DNA of 64,000 bases. It comes from an uncultured Rhodospirillales bacterium. GTDB taxonomy: Bacteria; Pseudomonadota; Alphaproteobacteria; CACIAM-22H2. A program made the translations under genes and the position numbers. Location: contig CALANV010000020.1 in the NCBI GenBank assembly GCA_937926175.1, positions 26,728 to 90,727 of the forward strand, read 5' to 3'. This document shows, in pieces, positions 16,936-23,863 of the stretch. Under the pieces are notes generated by a model, which saw only the letters and a program-made list of their open reading frames with translations, was not told where the DNA came from and did no database searches. The stretch's first letter is position 1. Every line of letters begins with the position of its first letter.

Positions 16936-18885
16936 TCAGGGCGGCACGAGGTGCGCGCCGGTCAGGCCCCATTCGGTTTCGTCGCCGCGCGTTCCCAGCT
17001 CGACCCAACTGCGGTAACGCACATTCCAGCCGACTTCCGGCGCGTACCAGGTCTGGGACTTGCCGACGTAGAAGTCCCCCATCGACGTCTCCGTATGCTC
17101 GATGAGCCATGCATCGAACGATCCGGCCGGCACATCGATGGTTTCGCGACGCAGTACTTTCCACGTGAGCTTCCACGACCAATCGGGATTGTAGACCCAG
17201 GCCTCGGCCTGCTTGCCGACCTCGAGCGGCCACAGGCTGTTGATCGCGGCCATCACGGACTCGTTGCCGATGACCTTCGGGTTATGCGCGTAGAGCAGCG
17301 CGTGGGACGAGAACTCCTTTCCGTTCTGGTCGATGAAACGCACGGTACGTCCGACCACCCCGGTCACCGTGATCGTGTTGCCGAGGCTGTTGGTGTAGAT
17401 CGTCCCCGGGCGGGTGGTGAACGCGCCAGGATCGAGACGCGGCTGATAGCCGCGACGCGTTGCCGCCACGGTCATCTGCTCCATCTCGAGCCGGCGCAGC
17501 GTCGTTCCGTCCGCGTCGGCATTGCAGACCGCGACGGTCGGCGGCCGCACCGGCATGAAGCCGGGCCAGCAGCCCTGGATCACCCCGAACGCGAAGAGCG
17601 GGCCATAGCGCGTATCCGAAAACGCCAGCCGCTGATTCTCCTGCGCCAGGGTCACCGCGGCGCCGTCGTCGTCGCCATTGCGCGAGACGAAGGCGTAGCT
17701 TGAGCTGCCAGTCCCACGCGAGCGGATCTGCCAGCGGAACGTCTCGAGCCGCGGCTCCTGCCTGGCAAGCCGGTACACATAGCCTGTTCCGTCCTGGCGA
17801 TAGTAGACGACCTCGGCGACACCTTCGCCATGACGCGCACTGGTGAACGCCGCCACGACCACGCGGCCGCGCACCGCATCGGCGATCACACCCGCATCGG
17901 ATGCGGGCGCATCGGCCGCACCGCTCGGTCCTTCGCCGGCACTCGCGAGCGCGATCGCCGGCGACCATTCGCCCGATCCGCCGCCGGCGGCACCCGTGCC
18001 GAAATCATCCGCCGGATCCTCGCCGCTGCGGTCGGGCGCCGTTGCCAGCGGCCGGCTCTGCGCGCCGACGTCGAAACCGCGGCTGGGCCTCGACGCATCG
18101 CCGCCGGATGCGCCGCCGCTGTCGGCACTCGACGCGCCACCGCCGACGCTGCCAGTTCCAGTGCCGACGGACGGTGCACCGGCACCCGGGCCGCTGTTGC
18201 CGGCCACCCCTGAACCGACGCTGCTGCCACCACCACCGCCGCGGCCCGAACCGCTGGCACTCGAACTGCCACTGCCGGTGGCACCACCGATGCCGCCCAG
18301 TCCGCCAAGTCCGGCTGCACCACCGCTTCCGCCGCCGGCCGCACCGCTGCCGTGACCACCGCCCGCAGTACCCGCGCCGGCGCCACCATCGCTGCCACCT
18401 CGTCCGCCGGCGGAACTGCCGCTACCGGCGCCCGATCCCGAACCGCCTTTGCCACCGCCGCCCGAAGCGCCGCCGCCTGAACTGCCGCCGCCCGCGCCGG
18501 CGCTACCGGCACCACCGCCGCCAGTCCCGCCGAGAGCGCCGCCAACCGCGCCACCGATGGCACCGCCGATGCCACCGCCGGGGCCGCCGTGACCGCCGCC
18601 CCCCGAACCGCCACCACCGCCGCCGCTTCCACCGCCACTGCCGCCGCCGGAGGCACCGCTCCCGCCGCTGCCGCCATGGCCACCACTGCCGCCGGCACCA
18701 CCGCCGGGACCACCCCCGCGGCCGCCGCCGCCGTGACCGCCACCCCCGCTCTTGGCAAGCGCCACCTGCACCTCCGTGATTCCTGAATGGAACTCATCGG
18801 ACAGTGGCGACACCGCGAGTGCGAGACCGAAAACGCTGGCGGACAACAACAGCGAAGCGCGCCCGGAGCCGAACGAAAATGCCAT
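16936..18885 (-). CDS. Exported Gly/Ser/Ala-rich protein with a folded C-terminal domain
   Basis: A 649-aa protein. ATG 18885 follows a GGGAGG site at good spacing and begins a signal peptide (hydrophobic SLLLSASVFGLALAVSPL). Residues about 45-270 are almost only Gly, Ser and Ala with some His, Thr and Arg, in irregular GGSGG/GGAGG units. A Ser/Ala/Asp linker follows, then a roughly 300-residue ordered region. Near its end is TWKVLRRETIDVPAGSFDAWLIEHTET, reminiscent of periplasmic proteins in which a side chain or lipid precursor is handled (DUF3108-like VPAG.F.a), and YAPEVGWNVRYRSWVELG. Function unknown. The long flexible tract could span periplasm or peptidoglycan. Length of the tract may vary between strains. 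Confidence 0.75.
   Translation of the reverse strand: MAFSFGSGRASLLLSASVFGLALAVSPLSDEFHSGITEVQVALAKSGGGGHGGGGRGGGPGGGAGGSGGHGGSGGSGASGGGSGGGSGGGGGGSGGGGHGGPGGGIGGAIGGAVGGALGGTGGGGAGSAGAGGGSSGGGASGGGGKGGSGSGAGSGSSAGGRGGSDGGAGAGTAGGGHGSGAAGGGSGGAAGLGGLGGIGGATGSGSSSASGSGRGGGGGSSVGSGVAGNSGPGAGAPSVGTGTGSVGGGASSADSGGASGGDASRPSRGFDVGAQSRPLATAPDRSGEDPADDFGTGAAGGGSGEWSPAIALASAGEGPSGAADAPASDAGVIADAVRGRVVVAAFTSARHGEGVAEVVYYRQDGTGYVYRLARQEPRLETFRWQIRSRGTGSSSYAFVSRNGDDDGAAVTLAQENQRLAFSDTRYGPLFAFGVIQGCWPGFMPVRPPTVAVCNADADGTTLRRLEMEQMTVAATRRGYQPRLDPGAFTTRPGTIYTNSLGNTITVTGVVGRTVRFIDQNGKEFSSHALLYAHNPKVIGNESVMAAINSLWPLEVGKQAEAWVYNPDWSWKLTWKVLRRETIDVPAGSFDAWLIEHTETSMGDFYVGKSQTWYAPEVGWNVRYRSWVELGTRGDETEWGLTGAHLVPP
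18085..18755 (-). repeat. Low-complexity GGN/GCN tract inside the Gly-rich gene
   Basis: About 670 bp of near-continuous ccgccg/ccaccg/gccacc-type triplets encoding Gly, Ser and Ala. The unit is irregular, with no fixed period. It produces long meaningless frames on the opposite strand rich in Arg, His and Pro. Confidence 0.8.
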
Positions 18886-19096
18886 CGGCGCCTCCCGTTC
18901 CTGTCGTATGGTGGCATCGATCGCCGCGTTTCTCGACGAACGAAACCGGCGCGCCCCGGATGGGTTCCGAACCGCGCTCCAGCGACGAAGACGGCGCATG
19001 TCGCGCCTATACGAACGGTGGATCGCGATCCATTGGTGTATTCATCGGATGCGGCTTCCATCGCCCATCCGCGTCTTCGGCGGTCGTGGCTGGCCG

Positions 19097-19465
19097 TCAG
19101 CGCTGCCAGAAGGGCTTGTTCACCTCGCGCCAGACGTCACTCACCGACAGGCCGATGTCCTGGCGCAGGCGTGGATCCATTGCGGCCAGCAGCCGGCGTC
19201 CGTGCGCCCTGTCGCGCCATGTCCTCACCGCCGCCGCAATCCGCCATACCAGGCGCCGGCCGGCGGCTCGAGGTGTCGCCACGACATCGGGGGCCGCCGC
19301 ACGCGCCACGGGCATGAGCACATCCGCGCGCGTGTAGAGCAACTCTTCATCGCGGACGAGAACATTCTGTCGCGGCGCTGGTCGTTCGCTCCATTCAGCG
19401 GATTCCGAACGGTCGGCAGAGTGCTTGAAATCGGCAGCGTGCTTGAAGACGGCCGAAGCCGGCAT
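19097..19465 (-). CDS. DUF1127 domain protein
   Basis: A 122-aa protein whose last 45 residues (TWRDRAHGRRLLAAMDPRLRQDIGLSVSDVWREVNKPFW) are a clear DUF1127 domain, a small Arg-rich module common in alphaproteobacteria. In some species it is tied to RNA turnover and to phosphate or carbon metabolism. ATG 19465 has GGAGG at good spacing. The long N-terminal extension is unusual; it contains a short repeat, FKHAADFKHSAD, which mirrors an 18-nt direct duplication in the DNA. Located between the Gly-rich gene and the end of the T6SS operon, same strand. Its role here is unknown. Confidence 0.8.
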   Translation of the reverse strand: MPASAVFKHAADFKHSADRSESAEWSERPAPRQNVLVRDEELLYTRADVLMPVARAAAPDVVATPRAAGRRLVWRIAAAVRTWRDRAHGRRLLAAMDPRLRQDIGLSVSDVWREVNKPFWQR

Positions 19466-19624
19466 GTACGGACCTCCGTTGCATCGGCAAGATCCATACC
19501 GCGTCCGGACGGCAGTCGGCTGTGATCGAGTTCTCCGGCCCGACATAAAGACGGTCACAGGACGCCGCCAAGTCGGGCTGCCCCACTTCTCCGCCAGCGA
19601 TGCATCGGAGCTAGAGATGCGATG

Positions 19625-20704
19625 TCAACGACCGGCGGCAGACGGCGCGTCCTCGGACGGCCGATCCGCCGGCAGCAGAAGCATGAGACGCCCCTCCAAC
19701 GACATGCGCCGGCGCAGTTCTTCAGCCGTGCGCGCCGCCGCCTCGCGCGTGTCGTGCCGTCCCACGACGACGGAATACCAGGGCGCGCGCGACGGCTCCT
19801 GCTGTGCGACGATGAAGGCAGGAAACCCGGCCCGTTCGAGCTTTTCCTGCAGAGCAGCCGCGTTCTGCCGCTCGCTGAAGATCGCGACTTCGGTCGTGAA
19901 TGCTGCCGCGTTGCCGGCACCGTTGTTTCCTGCCCGGAACGTCTGCAGCACCGCCGCGGCCTGCGCCGCTTCGTTTGGTTCGGCTTCTACCGGAAAAACG
20001 GTGGCCGGTACCGCCGCGCCGGCAACCGCATCGGACCCGGGCGCGGCCGCCGCGTTTGCCGCCGTCAACGTCTCACCTTTCGTTCCCTCATCGGGCCCAC
20101 TGCCCGCATTGCCGCCCGTCGGGGCCGGTGGCGCCAACGATATCGGCTTCGCCGGCGCCGCGGACACGCGCAGCGGCGGCGCCAACATCGCGTGCTGGAC
20201 GCCCGTTGCCGGCGGCGTCGTTGCGTCCGGCGCGGCAATTGACTCGCCCTTCCCGCCGTCACCCTTGGCGGGTCGTGTCGCCGCTTGCTCCCCTTCCACC
20301 TTCCCGTCGGGTGCTGGTGCGGCTTGCTCTTGCGCCACCTTCTCGTCCGATGCCGGCGTATTCTTTGCCGCCGCGACGGTGGCGGACACCGCCAATGGCG
20401 CAGCCGACGGCATCGTCGCCCGGACCGCATCAGTTGCCGCGGTTGCACCATCGACCTTGGGCAACGCGCTTTGAACGGCAGGTACTTGCACTGTGGCTGC
20501 AGGCGCTTGCACCGCAGGGATCGTCACCGTGGGGCGAGACGGAAGCGGTGCCGCAGGTGTCACCGGCTTCGCGCCTTGCGCGACGACGGCCGGATCGACG
20601 CGAAGCTGAAGCCAGAGCCCCGTGAGGAGACCGCCGGTGAAGAGCAGGACGGCGGCCGAAACCAAGCACGCGACGATCAGCCAGTGGGACGGACGCGCAC
20701 GCAT
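19625..20704 (-). CDS. SPOR-domain membrane protein (last gene of the T6SS operon)
   Basis: 359 residues: a short cytoplasmic tail, one membrane segment (about 8-31, LIVACLVSAAVLLFTGGLLTGLWL), a long Pro/Ala/Thr-rich periplasmic linker (about 40-270) and a C-terminal SPOR-like domain (about 270-345, TTEVAIFSERQNAAALQEKLERAGFPAFIV then WYSVVVGRHDTREAA). SPOR domains bind denuded glycan strands of peptidoglycan. It starts 10 bp after the DUF4280 gene, so it is probably transcribed with the T6SS and may help the apparatus pass or anchor to the cell wall; that role is inference. A second SPOR protein with the same plan flanks the other end of the cluster. Confidence 0.75.
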   Translation of the reverse strand: MRARPSHWLIVACLVSAAVLLFTGGLLTGLWLQLRVDPAVVAQGAKPVTPAAPLPSRPTVTIPAVQAPAATVQVPAVQSALPKVDGATAATDAVRATMPSAAPLAVSATVAAAKNTPASDEKVAQEQAAPAPDGKVEGEQAATRPAKGDGGKGESIAAPDATTPPATGVQHAMLAPPLRVSAAPAKPISLAPPAPTGGNAGSGPDEGTKGETLTAANAAAAPGSDAVAGAAVPATVFPVEAEPNEAAQAAAVLQTFRAGNNGAGNAAAFTTEVAIFSERQNAAALQEKLERAGFPAFIVAQQEPSRAPWYSVVVGRHDTREAAARTAEELRRRMSLEGRLMLLLPADRPSEDAPSAAGR

Positions 20705-20714
20705 GCGATACCGG

Positions 20715-21101
20715 TCACGGGACCATGGTCTGGAATTGGCCCGGCGATACGATCTGGATCACGCCGCCCCAGTTGCACATGCATTTCGACGTATTCGACA
20801 GCGCCGGCATGCCGCCGACCGTCATCGTCGGACTGCCGGGCGCCCATGGCGCCAGCGTGAACGGTACGCACGGCATCGGCGTCAGGGCGCCCGACGCCGC
20901 CGCGGTCGCGGCGGCAACCGTCGGATTGGCCATGCTGGTGCACATGCCGAACGGCATGATGTTTACCATCGGTTTGTTGTCCATGATGTTCGCGGCCGGC
21001 ATCGTCGCCGTCGTCCGGTTCGTCGGCAGGACGTTCAGGGTCGACGGCGCCTGGCCGAACGAGCACTGCAGCACAGCGCCGGTCGTCACGAGCGTTCCCA
21101 T
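20715..21101 (-). CDS. PAAR-like protein (DUF4280), T6SS spike tip
   Basis: A 128-aa protein beginning MGTLVTTGAVLQCSFGQAPSTLNVLP, with the Cys-containing segments PFGMCTSMANPTV, MPCVPFTLAPWAPG and TSKCMCNWGG typical of DUF4280. These proteins are structurally PAAR-like and sharpen the VgrG trimer, with Cys residues likely binding a metal. Placed 12 bp after the MORN gene and downstream of vgrG, as expected for a tip protein. There is no C-terminal toxin extension, so any effector must be carried non-covalently or encoded elsewhere. Confidence 0.82.
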   Translation of the reverse strand: MGTLVTTGAVLQCSFGQAPSTLNVLPTNRTTATMPAANIMDNKPMVNIMPFGMCTSMANPTVAAATAAASGALTPMPCVPFTLAPWAPGSPTMTVGGMPALSNTSKCMCNWGGVIQIVSPGQFQTMVP

Positions 21102-21113
21102 CGTCTTTCTCCT

Positions 21114-21830
21114 TCAGCCGCCGAAGAGTCGTCGGATCAGGCCGGGCCGCTCCGGCTCCTGATTGCCCTGACCGGCCGCATCCGGCACGTCCACGACGTC
21201 GACGAGTTTGCCGTCGCGGTAGCGCTGCCGGCTCAGAATGGCGCCATCCTCGTCATAGACAAGAAGGTCTCCGTCGAGGACGTCGTTCACATAGTGGGCG
21301 CGCTGGCGAACGGCCCCCGAGGGGAAATACTCGACGACTTCGCCGTCGAGCTTGCCGTCACGATAGAAAGCACGCCGAACGAGATTGCCGTTCGGATCGT
21401 AGAACAACGCCTCGCCGTTGCGCTGTCCCTGGCGGTATTCCACCCGCGCGGCGACGTTGCCGACCGCATCGTAGGTGATCATCGGGCCGTCCTGCAGTCC
21501 GCCCTGATAGAACATCTCGATCTGAACGCGGCCGTTCTCATAGACATAGAGCGGTCCATCGAGCAGGCCGTCCTTCCAGAACTGCCGTTGCGCGATCGCC
21601 CCGCTCTCGGTGAAGATCACGCATTCGCCGTCCAGCCGTCCGTCGCGGAACTGTGCGGTCTGGATCACCTGGCCATGGGGCCCGAAACTGCGCGCTTCGC
21701 CATGCAGGCGTCCGTTCTCGAAATGCGCGGCTTCGAGGAGCCGCCCGTCAGGCGCGCGAAGCTCGACAAGGCCATGGGCTTGCGCTGCGTCGGTCGGCGT
21801 GGGCGCGTCCGTATCCTGTTCGGTGGTCAT
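21114..21830 (-). CDS. MORN-repeat (YwqK-like) protein in the vgrG module
   Basis: A 238-aa protein built of about eight repeats of 22-24 residues of the form G-x-a-x-x-f-x-dG-x-L-d-G-x, for example FRDGRLDGECVIFTESG and FYRDGKLDGEVVEYFPSG. It starts at the last base of vgrG and precedes the PAAR-like gene by 12 bp. YwqK proteins are annotated as antitoxins, but in T6SS loci MORN proteins next to vgrG more plausibly act as adaptors or structural partners. No toxin gene is adjacent, so an immunity role is unsupported. The C-terminus PGLIRRLFGG is basic and hydrophobic and might touch the membrane. Confidence 0.78.
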   Translation of the reverse strand: MTTEQDTDAPTPTDAAQAHGLVELRAPDGRLLEAAHFENGRLHGEARSFGPHGQVIQTAQFRDGRLDGECVIFTESGAIAQRQFWKDGLLDGPLYVYENGRVQIEMFYQGGLQDGPMITYDAVGNVAARVEYRQGQRNGEALFYDPNGNLVRRAFYRDGKLDGEVVEYFPSGAVRQRAHYVNDVLDGDLLVYDEDGAILSRQRYRDGKLVDVVDVPDAAGQGNQEPERPGLIRRLFGG

Positions 21831-23863
21831 CAGTTGATCTTCACCATGCCGCCCTTGATGACGAGCATGCCGCCGCCGTCGACGGTCTGCATGGTGCCTC
21901 CCTTGTTCGTCAGTTGCATGACCGCATTGTTCTCGATGTTCATGTTGGCCTTGTTCGTCAACGACATCTGCGCCTCGTTCGTCAGCGAGGTGCCGGCCTT
22001 GTTTGTCAACGACGTTCCCGCCTCGTTGGTCAGGGATGTACCCGCCTTGATCGTGATCGACGAAGCAGACTTGATGGTGACCGATCCGGTCACGTCGATC
22101 GTGAGATTGCCGCTTACCTTCAAGGTATAGTCCTTCGTAACCTCCTGCTTGAAGGAATCGGAATTCGTGTGGGTTTCCGCCTTCGTCACGGTCACGGAGC
22201 GGGTTCCGGCAACGGTATGGGTCTCGTTGCCCTTCTCGACCTTGATGGTCCGGTTGCCATTGCTCACCGTCAGGGACTCGTTACCCTCCTGAATGGTGGT
22301 GGTCCGGTTGTTCTTGATGGTATTCGTCTCGTCGTGCTGCACCGTCTTGGTGCGGTCGTTCTTGACGAGAAGCTTCATGTCCTTCTCGGCCTGGACGTAG
22401 AGCTCCTCGCTGCCTTTCTTGTCCTCGAACCGGATCTCGTTGTAGCCGCCACCGCCCGGCGACGTATTGGTCTTGATCGTGCTCTTCGTCTGCTCGTCGG
22501 GCAGCGTGTACGGCACGGTCTGCGTGCCGTTGTAGACGGCACCGGTCACGAGCGGCCGGTCGGGATCGCCATCGAGAAAGCTGACCACGACCTCCTGGCC
22601 GATCCGGGGGATGAACATGAACCCCCAGCTTTTTCCCGCCCAGTTCTGGGCGCAGCGAATCCAGCAGGAGCTCTGGTCGTTCTTGGTACCGACTTGGTCC
22701 CAATGGAACTGGACCTTGATGCGGCCGTACTTGTCCGTCCAGATCTCCTTGCCCTGCGGACCGACGACGACCGCGGTCTGGCTGCCGGCGATCCGCGGCT
22801 TGGGCGTCCGGCGCGCCGGCCGGAAGGGGACGTCCGCCGGAAAGGCCTCGAACGTATTGGAATAGCCGTCCAACGTCGCCTCGTGCACGACGCGCCGCAG
22901 CACCCATGCGGCGTTGACGTCCTGCCGAAAGTGCCCGGACAGCGTGAACTTGTAGCCGGCAACGAAGCCGCGACACAGGCTGGCGCCGTGCATCAGCTTC
23001 GCCTCGAGCTCGAGCGCCTCGAGCCAGACGCGCGCCTTTCCCGACCCCTTGTCGACGGTGGTATGCCCGGCCGGGTACTCGTAGATCCGGCCGCCCGTAC
23101 CGGCGCCGCTGACCGTCGCCTTCAGATCGGTCGCCGGCGTCTCGAAATTGTAATCCTCGACGTCGTAGCTGCCGGTCACGACCTGCTGTTCGATGCGGCA
23201 GTCGGTGACGAGATCCGCTTCGCCCCAGGCCCGCGCCGTGCCCGGCTTGTAGGTGGGCTTCGCCGACGACGGGCAGTCGGCGTGTTTCGAGGCGTCATCA
23301 GCCAGGACGAGCGTATGCTTACCGTCGGCGTGCTCGAAGAAGTAGAAGATCCCTTCTTCCTCCATCAGCCGCGACACGAAGGCGAACGCCGTCTCGTTGT
23401 ACTGAACGCAATATTCGCGCGGCTGATAGGTCTTCGTGCAGTCGTTGCGGAACGCGGCTCCCTCCACGTCTCCGAAAACGGCCTCGAGAATCTGCGGCGT
23501 CGTCTTGTTCTGAAAGATCTTGCAGTCGGCCCGCCGCGTCAGCAACCACAGCCAGGGGCGAACCTCGGCGTAGTAGCGGCAGAAATTCGCATCCTCGCCG
23601 GCCTGCACGAAACGCGTCACGATGCCGTTGATGTAGCGCTTGTTGCCATCCGCGGTGTTGATCCGGACCGTGACGGACTTGCCAACGATCGTATCGAAGG
23701 CCAGCGCCCGGTCGGTCGAAACCATGTCGAGGCTGAACCGGAACAGGTCCGAGATCGCCTCCTCGCCGATCATGCGCGTCAGCAAGAGCTTGTTCGGCCC
23801 GAACGGCGTCGTCAGGCCGAGGTAGATGTTGGCCTGACCTGCTGCTGCGTCCTGCGTGGTCAT
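21830..23863 (-). CDS. vgrG: T6SS spike protein VgrG (TssI)
   Basis: 677 residues with the full gp27/gp5-like VgrG plan: LTRMIGEEAISDLFRFSLDMVS at the start, YCVQYNETAFAFVSRLMEEEGIFYFFEHADGKHTLVLADD near 150-195, and the gp5 OB-fold GRIKVQFHWDQVGTKNDQSSCWIRCAQNWAGKSWGFMFIPRIGQEVVVSFLDGDPDRPLVTGAVYNG. The C-terminal about 200 residues are a beta-helix with strongly repeated SLTNEAGTSLTNKAGTSLTNEA units. No enzymatic C-terminal extension. ATG overlaps the tssH stop by 4 bp. Confidence 0.95.
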   Translation of the reverse strand: MTTQDAAAGQANIYLGLTTPFGPNKLLLTRMIGEEAISDLFRFSLDMVSTDRALAFDTIVGKSVTVRINTADGNKRYINGIVTRFVQAGEDANFCRYYAEVRPWLWLLTRRADCKIFQNKTTPQILEAVFGDVEGAAFRNDCTKTYQPREYCVQYNETAFAFVSRLMEEEGIFYFFEHADGKHTLVLADDASKHADCPSSAKPTYKPGTARAWGEADLVTDCRIEQQVVTGSYDVEDYNFETPATDLKATVSGAGTGGRIYEYPAGHTTVDKGSGKARVWLEALELEAKLMHGASLCRGFVAGYKFTLSGHFRQDVNAAWVLRRVVHEATLDGYSNTFEAFPADVPFRPARRTPKPRIAGSQTAVVVGPQGKEIWTDKYGRIKVQFHWDQVGTKNDQSSCWIRCAQNWAGKSWGFMFIPRIGQEVVVSFLDGDPDRPLVTGAVYNGTQTVPYTLPDEQTKSTIKTNTSPGGGGYNEIRFEDKKGSEELYVQAEKDMKLLVKNDRTKTVQHDETNTIKNNRTTTIQEGNESLTVSNGNRTIKVEKGNETHTVAGTRSVTVTKAETHTNSDSFKQEVTKDYTLKVSGNLTIDVTGSVTIKSASSITIKAGTSLTNEAGTSLTNKAGTSLTNEAQMSLTNKANMNIENNAVMQLTNKGGTMQTVDGGGMLVIKGGMVKIN

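Noticed and set aside
18085..18755. CRISPR or satellite array
   Set aside because: Triplet-biased coding repeat without fixed repeat/spacer lengths, in frame with a signal-peptide protein.
17901..18779. Arg/His/Pro-rich frame opposite the Gly-rich tract
   Set aside because: Direct consequence of GGN/GCN codons on the other strand.
21114..21830. Antitoxin of a toxin-antitoxin pair (YwqK name)
   Set aside because: No toxin gene adjacent; position between vgrG and a PAAR-like gene favours a T6SS role.
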